This document shows positions 8,901 through 18,505 of a stretch of 64,000 nt of DNA, in pieces. The stretch comes from Candidatus Methanohalarchaeum thermophilum. GTDB lineage: Archaea; Halobacteriota; Methanonatronarchaeia; Methanonatronarchaeales; Methanonatronarchaeaceae. The stretch covers positions 248,001-312,000 of the forward strand of contig MSDW01000002.1 in the NCBI GenBank assembly GCA_001914405.1, read 5' to 3'. Numbering within the stretch: position 1 is the stretch's first letter; each line of letters starts with the position of its first letter. A program made the position numbers and the translations under genes. Below the pieces are notes generated by a model. It searched no databases. It was not told the origin of the DNA and worked only from the letters and a program-made list of their open reading frames with translations.

Positions 8901-11152
8901 AATAGCCAGGTTGCATCTCCAGTATCACTATCACTGCCATTAGCTACTAATGTACCACCAACTATGTCATCTGAATCTGGTGCTTGTTTCCATTGTATTC
9001 CTGTTACATTTATTAGGCCGTATTTGTCGTTTGTTCTGTTTGTAATCGTTATATTGTAGTCTCCTTCTGCTAGTCTTGCCACGGTGTTTTCTGTATCAAA
9101 TTCTATGTTTAGGTCTTCTTTTGGCTCAGTTTTGACATCGTAGTATTTGTATACATAGCTTGTGTTGTCTGTTACTCCTAGTGTCCAGTTTGCGTGGTCG
9201 TTAATTATTGTTGTGAAACCGAAGAAACCATCTTGGAAGTTATCATATTCAACTGTTTTATCGCCTCTTAATAAGGTTACATTGTAATCCTCTATTACAT
9301 TGCCTTTTGCGTCTAGTAGTTTACCGCTAAAGCCTTGAGTTGAATCATATTTGAATGGTTGGTCATCAGCTTCGTTCCAACTAAAGTTAAGTTCTTGTTG
9401 GATTATGAATTTGGCTTCCCAATTGCTTTGAGTTGGATCTTCATTTGTGTTTACATATACTGTGTAGTTTGCTTCGTATGGTGTATTTTCACTATCATTG
9501 TAAACGAAATCTTGGGTGTGCGTGAATTCTCCATCATTCGTGGTTCCGTAACCAACTTGTTGTCCTTCTGGAGTATAGACTGAGTAATTTACTTGCGTCT
9601 GTAATAAGTCTCCACCTTCAGTCAAAGTACCCGTTAATTCAACGCCTTCATCATTGTATATAACGGTGTCAGGTGAAACCGATAGATCATAACTAGCTAC
9701 GCTGAAAGCAGTTCCAGTCAAAGGTACTGCTGGTGTCGTTTCACTATTTACAGTTATTTCAACATAATTAGCGGATGTGTTTACAGTGTAATCACTACAT
9801 TCAACCCATTCATCGCCATCAAAGTACTGCGGCACTAAGTCATCTTCATCTAAACCTGCTACATCGCTATCATCGTAATTTATGGTTATCGTAGCATTAG
9901 TTCCACTAACCTGTACATCAACTTTACCGAACCTGTATACATTATTGCTACTTGCATCTGCTGCTGCAGGAATTATCGAAATATTCAAAGTATCGGCTTT
10001 ACCAGGATTCTCAAGCTCAACTTCAACACCCGGAGCAACACAACTACCTAAAACAGTCATCTCTGAATTTTTGAAGAATGGGTTATATGAAACATTTTCA
10101 GACACATTACTTCCAGAACCACAGCCTACACCACCAGGACCATCACTAGCACCCCAATAGTTGAGGGTGGCGTTTACAGTATCAGTATAACCCGTTACAA
10201 CATTAATTCCATATTCTTCTCCAATTAACTGATTATAATGAACATTTAGATCAACAGCAGCGGCTTTACCTACTTTAATGTCAGTGGCTGATTCACCTGA
10301 TTCAGGAGCTTGAGTTTCTATGATGTTATTTTCTATAGTTACATTATCTTTAGAAACATCTATTCCTCTTATTACAGAGAAAGAATCTTTGTCATACTGG
10401 TTATCTGCCCCACTTACATAAATCTCATTGTGGCTAACAGTCATATTGTGTGCTCTCCAACCAGAAACTCCCTGAATTGTAGATCTGATGATGTTATGAT
10501 GAATTTCGGTTCCATTTGTTTCTTTATTTGGATCAGCAGAAGTTTGTCCAATACCGTATGTACAATTCTCTATTACATTGTATTTAATTAGAACAGAGTC
10601 GCTCTTAACCTGGATTCCACCGAAACCATTAGTAACATTGAAGATTTCATTGTAGGTAACTGTTAGATTATTTGAAGAATTTTCTGCTAAAATAGCATCT
10701 GCCCCTACATTTTTAATATTGAATCCTTTAATGATGGCATTTGAACCACTGACTAAGAATGCATTATTTTTTTCAGAAACATCTATTACTGTTCCACTTG
10801 GTCCTTCCATTGAAACAATAGTTACATTATCAACATCCACTGGAATTGGGAATTGTTCATAACTATCGTTGTAGGTCGAATTTACGAAAATTACACTATC
10901 TGAAGAAAAACTTGAATTAGTTGTTGCATTGTAAATCGAATTTACGACATTATCAGAACCACTAGCATTTGCTTGACTTGCATTCCCTACTACCCAGTCA
11001 GCACTGCTAGCAGTATAATCTGTTGAATATTGTGGGATATCTGCTCCTGCATCTTGTGCTTGTGCTGGAGCTAATGTTATTAGACTGAATACTGATATGA
11101 CTAAGGCAATTGAACTTACTATAGCGATTAATCTCTTTCTTGAATCGTTCAT
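5936..11152 (-). CDS. Giant secreted surface (S-layer-like) protein, PGF-CTERM
   Basis: This 1738-residue protein is probably a major cell-surface or S-layer component. Residues 1-32 are a Sec signal peptide ending APAQAQ. Residues about 95-370 are NosD-like right-handed beta-helix repeats (IKGFNIKNV, YNVIENCTYGIG type). About 500-1450 are successive Ig-like beta domains with TY/TVTAT strands, and 1490-1690 are carboxypeptidase-regulatory-like repeats (VTAGDKTATTNSDGEVQFTY and relatives). The tail starts with PGF at 1713-1715, then a membrane segment and Arg/Lys, which is the archaeosortase signal for lipid anchoring. It is very acidic and unusually dense in N-x-S/T glycosylation sites. The ATG has a GGAGGT site 11 bases upstream. 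Confidence 0.85.
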   Translation of the reverse strand: MNDSRKRLIAIVSSIALVISVFSLITLAPAQAQDAGADIPQYSTDYTASSADWVVGNASQANASGSDNVVNSIYNATTNSSFSSDSVIFVNSTYNDSYEQFPIPVDVDNVTIVSMEGPSGTVIDVSEKNNAFLVSGSNAIIKGFNIKNVGADAILAENSSNNLTVTYNEIFNVTNGFGGIQVKSDSVLIKYNVIENCTYGIGQTSADPNKETNGTEIHHNIIRSTIQGVSGWRAHNMTVSHNEIYVSGADNQYDKDSFSVIRGIDVSKDNVTIENNIIETQAPESGESATDIKVGKAAAVDLNVHYNQLIGEEYGINVVTGYTDTVNATLNYWGASDGPGGVGCGSGSNVSENVSYNPFFKNSEMTVLGSCVAPGVEVELENPGKADTLNISIIPAAADASSNNVYRFGKVDVQVSGTNATITINYDDSDVAGLDEDDLVPQYFDGDEWVECSDYTVNTSANYVEITVNSETTPAVPLTGTAFSVASYDLSVSPDTVIYNDEGVELTGTLTEGGDLLQTQVNYSVYTPEGQQVGYGTTNDGEFTHTQDFVYNDSENTPYEANYTVYVNTNEDPTQSNWEAKFIIQQELNFSWNEADDQPFKYDSTQGFSGKLLDAKGNVIEDYNVTLLRGDKTVEYDNFQDGFFGFTTIINDHANWTLGVTDNTSYVYKYYDVKTEPKEDLNIEFDTENTVARLAEGDYNITITNRTNDKYGLINVTGIQWKQAPDSDDIVGGTLVANGSDSDTGDATWLLFNDSNNNGMVNFTAKPNSTGDIVVDAMYEDPEVETPSTWDASSEYYDRLGTLDPAAKIVAPEDANVMYNKTWDAGIASVDYSNLSTFMDSYGEFVEVTENQTIEVLPINDTDKERLQTEDNRFGEQFKGQSVYLFEFGLRWGEDGDLIGPQQQNGTIEVSVTGAGVAGPDGEVTYNVSELDDLYDNQGGNEYLVPFVPMQDDDYVTAEIKINNSGEIITKTIKKEVTGLTADVLIDGEEQDVITWGTEAEMNAQITKEDNYVNNGFVYLMAYNTSSDSYTKFEVTDARSDFVNDGKYSFNLTDQLWDNISANHDMWFIGYWYEDADNDDQFKKDEVSLAVYKNYTIEPADVYDISVEPEAVTAGIQQENLTMTISDDEGPVTDLVANSSYYTVEVDGEAVTDLEEINASQGKYAIEEVDGENPVFSEEGSHNVTVTTSDNTKTGTGTFNAILPTVEYEITVFDSEGDVYDTFTCMDNFTATAGTNKTYNVSVTAYDINDDPINGSTIADHAYILLGSMDKANFTKLNDSHVNNSDIKLELDVNGSANFTFTPQEPVEVVWKVGEYSDIESNNDSMAVVEEPALVADNPKATIRDAAGGTIPMDELNETIVDLPLGVQSEIMVILQPADQRDADFGSKQVEVLGPVSETAVMSLSEQEDVNDVEGFNGTAQVARLTLTPSGVGEKILNVTISGLGSVENIDVVQSAINLKVNVVSTQLPVVLEVTDEFGNPVADARVDIDGVEAITGSEGKIQLTEDKLSAGETYTASAKKAGYAPGEATFTVEEPEKETLSIDGSSSITIEETATYTLTDEDGEPITGVTVTAGDKTATTNSDGEVQFTYTEAGDVTVTAEKEGYKQATMTTTVEKQTETKDLNLTVETAEGDRKVDNAITFKVTADGEPVEDATISAGEQTATTGSDGTASLTFDNPDDYTVTATKEDETTETTITTYNSDSTTITVQKTPGFTTIAALTGVLAAALILYRKRNIQ

Positions 11153-11340
11153 GTTTTATCTTTACCTCCCTTTTTTTAAGGGAACTTGTTTTTAGATGAG
11201 GGACTTATGTCTAAAAAAGGTTTTGATTTTGGACGAATATTGTACACTCGACATTAGTCGAAAACAAGAAAATTCCTTGGCTTTCGCCATCCCCCATCCA
11301 ATAAATTTCTATCTGTTATAAAAATATAACAATAACCTCA
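11153..11340 (-). promoter_or_regulatory. Leader and candidate promoter of the S-layer-like gene
   Basis: Reading on the minus strand, GGAGGT (11164-11169) is the ribosome-binding site. Further upstream lies GTTATA-AAAA-TATAAC (11315-11330), a perfect inverted repeat holding TATA-like sequence. If this is the TATA element, the transcript has a leader of over 100 bases, long for an archaeon but usual for strongly expressed S-layer genes. The transcription start is not determined. Confidence 0.35.
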
Positions 11341-13014
11341 TATATTACTTTCGGTCAAAAACCCAACAAACACAAAACAAAACCCACAAAAAACCGCTAA
11401 CAAAAAACAAAAACATCCACATTATAAAAATAAAACATAAAAGAAACCAAATTAACCTAACTACGAGATACATAAAAAAATAAATTAAAAATTTTAGCTA
11501 CAGAACCCACACTAAAAACAGATCTTCGGAGACGAAATTTATTAAAGAAATCAACTTATGTACCCAAATTTACTAAAACTAGTTTAATAAAAGTTTAGTA
11601 GATAGAACAAATCAAAAGACCATGCCTTTTAATTTAAAGGCCATTGAACAATTTTTTACTTTAATTAATTGTAAATAAGCTCAAAGATTAATTCTATGAA
11701 AGATATTCCTACCTTAACCTCTTTTAATCTGACTCTATAAAAAAATAAGAATTCGCTTTTATCTCATTAAAGTAATGGTGAACTAGCTCTACCTTACTTG
11801 ATTTTCGCTCGGGAAAGAAAAGGAAAGGGATTTCAGGAGAAGACTTAGACACAAACAGTTTCCCTATTCTACTCGGTGTGGCCATACCACCTACTTACAC
11901 TCTACTGATTCGGGTTTATCCCAATGCACAATATTCAGGCCACCATTCACATTAGGATTAATCAAATTACTATTATTTGTCTATTCAAAGACATCTATCC
12001 GAATTGGGGGCTAATGGCTGTGCCCGAAACTCCAGCAGAGAAAAGTGAAGCAAAATGCAAAAACAGTATACGACTGGAAAAAAACCCCTATACTCTAACC
12101 ATAGGAGAAATTAGATGTTACTTTATCTGAATTATCAAATATAATTTTTGTATCTAAAGTTTTTGTGTATCCTCCAACTAAAGATAAAGAAAAATGGTCT
12201 TAATAAAAAAACTACGAGATAAAATACCTTAACCTAGGCATAACCTGTTGAATATAGTTTTCTCTTTTTTTCGTTGAATTATGAGGTAAGAATGAGGAAA
12301 GTGGGGGATGAAGGTATTCTAATTGTTGAGGGAATCTGTTATTTCTGTGATATTGAAGAAAGGGAACTAGGTTCAAAGCCCAATAACTGAGGCAGGTCCA
12401 AAGGAAGGTAATTTATGCTGGAAAGAAACCAGTTATTCACCATATTTTAGATGTTTTAAGAGAAGAGAAAGGGATAAAATAGAGTTTACTAATATTTTAG
12501 TAGAATAGGCATTAGGCAATGGATTATGTTGGTTCTGGAGAGAAATATGAATTGGAAACGTGTTATTGGATCTAGGAAGAGGTAAAGAGAACTGCAGATA
12601 CAATAAATTTAGTTTATAAACCATATAACCAACGAAAAATACATAGTAATGCATGAGGGATAATTATATCTGGCCCTACCAAGAAGAGAAGGAGATAATC
12701 AACTACTACAGGAAGATAATGAAGCCAAAGAATATCGTTGCTCCCGAATCCCACAGATAACCAACAAAATAGAGGATTATTGGCCTAGACAAAGGCAAAG
12801 ATATCAAAGGAATGATTTAAAAAATCAAGTCTAAAAGAAGTGGAATCACCTAAAACAACCTGGCTATTGGCTCAATATCTAACTTATTTTCTTGTAAAAT
12901 TGATTATTTTTTCTTCTGATACAATAGTCATTTTTTCCCAACAAAAGGTTATTTTTCTCATAAGATACAACCCTATTTACAAGACCATTATAAGAAAGTT
13001 TTTTTTAGGAATTA
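11341..13014. other. Gene-poor decayed stretch
   Basis: No intact gene is visible in 1.7 kb. Short open stretches look once-coding on the plus strand, for example around 12000-12130 (WGLMAVPETPAEKSEAK) and 12428-12480 (AGKKPVIHHILDVLREEKG), and 12660-12840, all interrupted by stops and frame changes. I could not assign any to a family. The stretch is continuous with the decayed tRNA, AbrB-like and caspase-like pieces that follow. Confidence 0.4.
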
Positions 13015-13090
13015 GGGTCATATTACTAGTCTGGACAAGTTGACGGGCTTCGGAGCCGTATATTTAGGGTTTAGATCCCTCTTGAGCCCT
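13015..13090 (+). pseudogene. Degenerate tRNA-Arg(UCG)-like sequence
   Basis: The stretch can be laid out as a tRNA. A GGGTCA 5' end faces TGAGCCC at 13084-13089 with one base missing from the acceptor. The D-arm contains TAGTCTGGACA, and the anticodon stem-loop is ACGGG-CTTCGGA-GCCGT, where CTTCGGA is the usual loop of arginine tRNA with anticodon TCG. A five-base variable loop and a T-arm AGGG-TTTAGAT-CCCT follow. The T-loop lacks the conserved TTC, the D-stem has a mismatch and the acceptor is short by one base, so I call it a decayed copy or an attachment-site remnant, not a working tRNA. Confidence 0.45.
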
Positions 13091-13182
13091 TATTCGTTGA
13101 AGTTCAATATCACCCCAATTTTTTACTTTTTTTTACTTATTTCTCCGTTTTTTATACAATTAATACATTGATTTAGATTTTG

Positions 13183-13335
13183 TTGAATTTGGGAACTAGA
13201 AAACTGCAACAAAAAAAGATGGCAGTTACCAAATTATCTTACCCAAAGGTATGGTAGAAGGCCTTGGATGGGGAAAAAGAAGACAAAATAGGTTTTAGTT
13301 ATGAAAGTGGTGTGTTGTTCCTAAAAAAGAGTTAA
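13183..13335 (+). pseudogene. AbrB/SpoVT-type DNA-binding domain, frameshifted
   Basis: Translation gives KKDGSYQIILPKGMVEGLGW, then after a one-base change GKEDKIGFSYESGVLFLKKS and a stop. This is the looped-hinge AbrB pattern (S-x-x-I-x-L-P-K-x-x-V-x-x-L-G-W-x-x-G-D-x-I). The frame breaks at a G4 run (13270s) and again at an A7 run near 13211; shortening the first and lengthening the second by one base would give a 50-residue ORF from TTG at 13183. Either real decay or homopolymer sequencing error fits. Such proteins are regulators or antitoxins. Confidence 0.5.
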
Positions 13336-13639
13336 AGAGATTTATTAGTGTTGCTAGGCCATAAAAGAGATATATTTCTCGATATTTTTTTTTCTTGGCT
13401 TATTTTATGTTTATTTTTTTTAGGTTTGGGAAAAGTTATTTTCCTTGTCATTCAAAACAAATAAGAGTCTTGGATGGAGTTTAGGTCGTGGAGTATTTCT
13501 AGTCTAGTTGAAATTACGTAAACTCGTTTCAGATCACTCAAAAACAATATTTGTCCTCAGCGCTTTTTTAATAACAATTATTTTAATTTCTCCCTTACCT
13601 ACTTGGCTAAATCAAATCCAAAGTGATTCAAAAGAAATG

Positions 13640-14294
13640 TAGGAACAGGGGGACAGGTCGCAGTACTCGCCAATTCCCAGAACAAGGAAAAAACTTCACT
13701 GAAAAAAAAAAACAATTGAACTCTTCAATGAAAGAGGTGTTGAAGTAGATGTTTTCAATAATATTACTGTGGATTTGTATAGGCGGTTACCTGGCTTAAA
13801 TTACAAGGTCATTATCTTTATCTTTAGAGTTCATTTTACAACTGATATAAGGAGTGAAGAATTTGATTACAAGTCTTCATTATTTACAGAGGAAAAGTAT
13901 GAGTCTTCTAAGTATCTAGTTCTGCAGTCAAAAAAGCTGTTGTTGCAGGGTGTTTTTGAAGAGAAAAGAGTTTTTGCAGCCACATATAAGTTTGTGTCAA
14001 CAGAAATGGAAGGAGAATTCAATGACACACTCGTCATCTTTGACAGTTGCCACACATTCACCCTAAGCAACAAATACAAACTTATACAAGCCTTTTTATG
14101 AAAAAGGAATTAAAGCCGCTATAGGTTGGCAGGGTACAGTGACACTTGAACAAGGAGACAAAGGAACACTAAAGCTCTTAAAACACTTATTTGATGACAA
14201 AACATTGAAAGAAGCTACAGTAGAAGTGGAAAAAGATCTCGAAAAAGACCTAGAATACAACGCAACCATCAAAGTTTCAGAAAAAAGCACATAA
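13640..14294 (+). pseudogene. Caspase/CHAT-like cysteine-protease relative, frameshifted
   Basis: Three frames join into one protein. The first holds NERGVEVDVFNNITVDLYRR and an IFRVHF segment; the middle holds VIFDSCHTF; the last holds YEKGIKAAIGWQGTVTLEQG and ends at 14294. An FRVH histidine followed by a hydrophobic strand ending D-S-C is the order of the catalytic His and Cys in caspase-like folds (clan CD), which is the basis for the tentative call. Frame changes sit at an A11 run (13701-13711) and a T5 run (14093-14097, where four T would read QAFYEKG). The original start is unclear. Family identity is uncertain. Confidence 0.45.
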
Positions 14295-14403
14295 CTAAAA
14301 CTAAAAAAATAAATGAAGACCTAACTTTAGTGAAAAAATAAATAAAAAAAGAAAGGGAAACATTTCCTTAATTCACTTAAGTCTTGATTATTGCTTACTT
14401 GTT

Positions 14404-17400
14404 TTAATCCTTAGACCACAATCTCCAACCCGAATAAACCATCACTACTCCCAAGAGGCTAATTAGAGCTAGTAACCCTATGTGCGGCAACCAAATATCT
14501 AAGAGATTTGTGTTGAGTATTGTTCCTCCAATGATTTTGTCACTAGTTGAAGTTGTTCCTATTGCGAAGTAAGAGAAACCTGGTGTTTGTGCTTTGTATT
14601 TAATGTGTGTGGTGTTTTCACCTATCTTTTCTGTTCTTAGTTCATTCCATTCTTCGTTATTGTATCTTTTCAACACTATGTTCTCTGAATCCGCACCAAC
14701 ACCCTCTAGCCATGTCTTGTTTACAGTGAAAGTTATATTAGCTGATACATCCCCTGGATCTACAGTTGCAGTATCTGATAGGGTTAGGTTTATTTCTATG
14801 TATTGGTAGATGTTGCTAATTTCTGGAACACTATCAATGTCAATGGAGGTGCCAAGATCACTAATCGCCACACTGACTTGGCCATAATATTCATCTGATA
14901 CATTCACTGACTCAATTACACCATCATATTGGTAAATTTCTAATGTATTTGTAGTGTTACCTGTATTTCCCGCATCATCAAAAACATTAACATTGATGTC
15001 GTAGCTTCCTTCACTATCAGGTACATTTCCAGCGTCAACAGTTAAAGTATGCGATCCATCGGAAGACACCGAAAAAGTCTGAGTACTTTGAGAACCAATT
15101 TGGATATCAACACTAGAAGGATCACTTTCAATGAAACTGACATCAAAATCAACACTTTCCCCAGATTGCGTGATAATGGGTGCATTATCTACTGATACGT
15201 CGGAAGGAGCCGAGGTATCTAGGGTTACGGTGTCGGATTCAGTATTTGCTCCATCGTTACCTGCTGAATCTTGGGCGGTGTTGAGAGTTGCTGTAAAGTC
15301 TCCATCACTATCACCAGATGCATCATAAGTTGCAGTATACAAATAAGGTCCAGAACCAGATTCCGTAAAATCATTACCAGTTAAAGTACCTGTTCCTGAA
15401 CCAGAAATAGATACTTCTATGTCTCCATCATCGCTTCCCAACTCCTCATCGGTTTCTATCTCAATCTCAAGCTGATCATTATTCGTTGGGTCATTGTTAG
15501 TAAAACCAAAAGACTGAATTGTAGGGGCTGTGTTGTCTGGTTGAGCTTCTATTTGGGTTTCTCGATTCAGTGACTGTAGTATTGGGTAGCCATCAGAATC
15601 AGCATCACCATCACTTAATGACACAGTTTCCCAAGTATATTGGAAATCGAAAGCTGACATATTATATAAAGCGGAGTCTCCAGTCATATTAGCAGTTGGA
15701 AGACCCACAACATTCGTAGTGGAACCAGTATCATCTCCTATTCCATTGTTTTGAGTGGTTGTCTGGTTATCCCAGTAGGAGTCGATCACCGTGTTTTTGT
15801 TTTGCCCAGCAAGTCCACCGACATCATCATAGCTATCGGAGACGTTACCCGCAGCGTACGAATTCGTAATCTCTCCATTTTCTGCGTTTTCCCCGACCAA
15901 ACCACCAGTCCCCGAATTCTGAGCAGTTGAACTTTCAGGAGGGCCTGTGACGTTGGTGGTCGCGTAGGAGTTATTGACCACGCCATCATTCCAGCCTACG
16001 AGTCCTCCCACATCTTGAAAAACACCAGTGACCGATCCTGTCGCGTAGGTTTCGTTCACCGTTCCGTAGTTCTCTCCAACAACACTTCCAACCCACTCCT
16101 TACCGTGAACAGTCACATCTTCGATACCGATGTTTTTGATCGTTCCACCGCTCCCAACCAAGCCAAACAGCCCGACAAAACTCCCTCCCGACCGATCAAT
16201 CGTCAGGTTGGCGATAGTGTAGCCGTTGCCATCGAACGTTCCGTTGAACGATATATCCCAATCACGTGGACCATCCCCGATCGGGTCGAAGCCAACCCCG
16301 CCGTTCCATGTGCTGGTATCGGAAGCATCTATGTCACTAATTAATTCGTAGTGGGCGGTTAGGTTGTTTCGTGTTTGGTTTAGTTGGTTAAGATTTTCTA
16401 TTTGGTATGGATCATTTTTGGTTCCAGTTCCGTCTGCGAAAACCATAATTCCTTGAGAAAGAAGTTGGTCACCCCTATTTAGAACTTGAAGTATTGGATA
16501 CCCATCATCAGTCGTATCTGGATCACTTATGGATACCGTTTCCCAAGTATTTTGGAAATCAAAGGCACTCATATTAGTTTTAGCGGAGTCTCCAGTCATA
16601 TTAGCAGTTAGAAGACCCACAACATTATTAACAGTACCATCTTGAATACCGATTCCCTCGGTTTGAGTGGTTGTCTGGTTATCCCAGTAAGAATCACTGA
16701 CAACGCCATCACTCCAACCAATTAAACCTCCGATTTCACTGTTTCCTGTTACATTACCTGTTGCATAAGAATTACTGACATCTCCATTATTTCCTCCTAT
16801 CAGACCCCCGACATCGTCGTTTCCCGTTACATCTCCAGTTGCGTAAGAATTATTAATATTACCATGACTCCATCCAACCAATCCTCCAAAGCCATATTCG
16901 CTTGTCTCGTTTCCTATTACTTCACCAGTTGAATAAGAATTATTAATATTGCTATTACCTGTTGATTCTTCTAAATATCCTACTAAGCCTCCAACATACC
17001 CCATGTTCCCTATTACATTTCCAGTTGAATATGAACTGTTAATATTACTATCTTCTAGGTTTCCAATCAAACCTCCAACTTCTGAAACACCTTCTACCTC
17101 TCCATCAGAATAAGAATCACTAACCCCTCCATCACTCCAACCAATCAAACCACCAACATAATCACCACTTCCATTCACATCACCAGTCGAGGAACAATTA
17201 CTAACATCAGCCTCATTCCCTCCGATTAAACCACCAACATAATCACCCTGTCCTTCTACATCACCGGTTGAGGAAGAATTACTGACATCACCCTCATTCA
17301 AACCGATCAGACCACCCACATCCATACCGATTCCTGTTACATCACCATCTGAGTGTGAATCAACAACATTACCTCCATAATTCCCTCCTATCAATCCTCC

Positions 17401-18324
17401 AACTTCAGCATCTTTCCCTGTTACATTACCGGTTGAGGAACAGTTACTAACATCAGCCATATCATTCCATCCGATCAAACCTCCAATTTCTTCACCGGTT
17501 CCATTCACATCCCCAGTAGCGTATGAATCACTAACACTACTACCCGTATCTGAGTATCCGATCAATCCTCCAACATTGTTACCGGTTCCTTCTACATCAC
17601 TGGTTGAATAAGAATTACTAACTTTACTTTTCCAAGCATTTCCTACCAATCCTCCGACGTCATCTGCATTTCCTATAACATTACCAGTTGAGTAAGAATT
17701 TTTCACGTTACCGTCATCGATCTCTCCTATCAAACCTCCAACATATGTATCCCCCTCTACATTCGCATCAGAATACGAATCAGTAACATTACTCTGATAA
17801 GCATATCCAATTAATCCGCCTGCAAAAGAGGATCCATTAACCTCACCAGTTGAATAAGAATCACTGACATCACCATAACAATATCCAATTAAACCTCCTA
17901 CATAACCATTATCGGCTGTAACATTAATATCAACCAATCCTACATCAGTAACTTTTGATCCATCTTCAATTTGTTCAAACAGTCCTACATCGTCATGTGT
18001 TTCAGGACGGTTTATGTAAAGATCACTTATCTCATAACCATTTCCGTCAAAAGTTCCTGTAAAGCTATCTATCGGGTTCCAGCCATCAGTAGTATTGACT
18101 AAGTCATCATATCCGTCGGTCGTTTTGTTAATGTCGTTCACTAATGTGTAATTTGCACCCAATTCATTCCTCACATCATCTAGATGGGTCCAATTCCCTA
18201 TTTCGTAGGGATCGGTTTCAGTTCCGGAGCCGTCTTCGAAAGCTGTTGCTGAACCTGTTGTAAACAAGAAGAGACAAATGAAAACTAAAAAAACTAAAAA
18301 TAATTTTTGATTTGTATTTTTCAT
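14404..18324 (-). CDS. Secreted GLUG-repeat surface protein with PGF-pre-PGF domain
   Basis: The 1306-residue product starts with a signal peptide ending in TGSATA. It then carries about 19 GLUG repeats (V-G-G-L-I-G ... S-Y-S-T-G-x-V-x-G) in two blocks, at about residues 130-560 and 690-850. Two or three Ig-like domains follow, then a PGF-pre-PGF domain ending TPGFSYFAIG, and a C-terminal membrane helix with WRLWSKD. GLUG repeats occur in adhesins and surface fibres, so attachment is likely. The ATG at 18324 is preferred to a TTG at 18348 because it directly precedes the signal peptide. The second repeat block is much richer in G+C than the rest, suggesting recombination. Confidence 0.82.
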   Translation of the reverse strand: MKNTNQKLFLVFLVFICLFLFTTGSATAFEDGSGTETDPYEIGNWTHLDDVRNELGANYTLVNDINKTTDGYDDLVNTTDGWNPIDSFTGTFDGNGYEISDLYINRPETHDDVGLFEQIEDGSKVTDVGLVDINVTADNGYVGGLIGYCYGDVSDSYSTGEVNGSSFAGGLIGYAYQSNVTDSYSDANVEGDTYVGGLIGEIDDGNVKNSYSTGNVIGNADDVGGLVGNAWKSKVSNSYSTSDVEGTGNNVGGLIGYSDTGSSVSDSYATGDVNGTGEEIGGLIGWNDMADVSNCSSTGNVTGKDAEVGGLIGGNYGGNVVDSHSDGDVTGIGMDVGGLIGLNEGDVSNSSSTGDVEGQGDYVGGLIGGNEADVSNCSSTGDVNGSGDYVGGLIGWSDGGVSDSYSDGEVEGVSEVGGLIGNLEDSNINSSYSTGNVIGNMGYVGGLVGYLEESTGNSNINNSYSTGEVIGNETSEYGFGGLVGWSHGNINNSYATGDVTGNDDVGGLIGGNNGDVSNSYATGNVTGNSEIGGLIGWSDGVVSDSYWDNQTTTQTEGIGIQDGTVNNVVGLLTANMTGDSAKTNMSAFDFQNTWETVSISDPDTTDDGYPILQVLNRGDQLLSQGIMVFADGTGTKNDPYQIENLNQLNQTRNNLTAHYELISDIDASDTSTWNGGVGFDPIGDGPRDWDISFNGTFDGNGYTIANLTIDRSGGSFVGLFGLVGSGGTIKNIGIEDVTVHGKEWVGSVVGENYGTVNETYATGSVTGVFQDVGGLVGWNDGVVNNSYATTNVTGPPESSTAQNSGTGGLVGENAENGEITNSYAAGNVSDSYDDVGGLAGQNKNTVIDSYWDNQTTTQNNGIGDDTGSTTNVVGLPTANMTGDSALYNMSAFDFQYTWETVSLSDGDADSDGYPILQSLNRETQIEAQPDNTAPTIQSFGFTNNDPTNNDQLEIEIETDEELGSDDGDIEVSISGSGTGTLTGNDFTESGSGPYLYTATYDASGDSDGDFTATLNTAQDSAGNDGANTESDTVTLDTSAPSDVSVDNAPIITQSGESVDFDVSFIESDPSSVDIQIGSQSTQTFSVSSDGSHTLTVDAGNVPDSEGSYDINVNVFDDAGNTGNTTNTLEIYQYDGVIESVNVSDEYYGQVSVAISDLGTSIDIDSVPEISNIYQYIEINLTLSDTATVDPGDVSANITFTVNKTWLEGVGADSENIVLKRYNNEEWNELRTEKIGENTTHIKYKAQTPGFSYFAIGTTSTSDKIIGGTILNTNLLDIWLPHIGLLALISLLGVVMVYSGWRLWSKD

Positions 18325-18505
18325 TAAGTAAACCTTCTTTCTTCCCAATATCTAAAAAAACTATAAGTAACTTATGGGTTTAGAAAAAAAAATTGTTTTT
18401 TTTGTCAATAACAACTAATTAAATCAATTACTTTTTTGTTTATTTTATTTGATTTGATTATTTTTTAAATCAAAATCTAAGAAAAAATCAGTTTATTTAG
18501 GTAGA

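Noticed and set aside
12433-12654. 73-codon minus-strand ORF in the decay zone
   Set aside because: Leu/Ser-rich composition typical of antisense noise, no motif, no start signals.
15786-16344. ORFs of 67 and 109 codons inside the G+C-rich GLUG block
   Set aside because: They are out-of-frame readings of a repetitive real gene.
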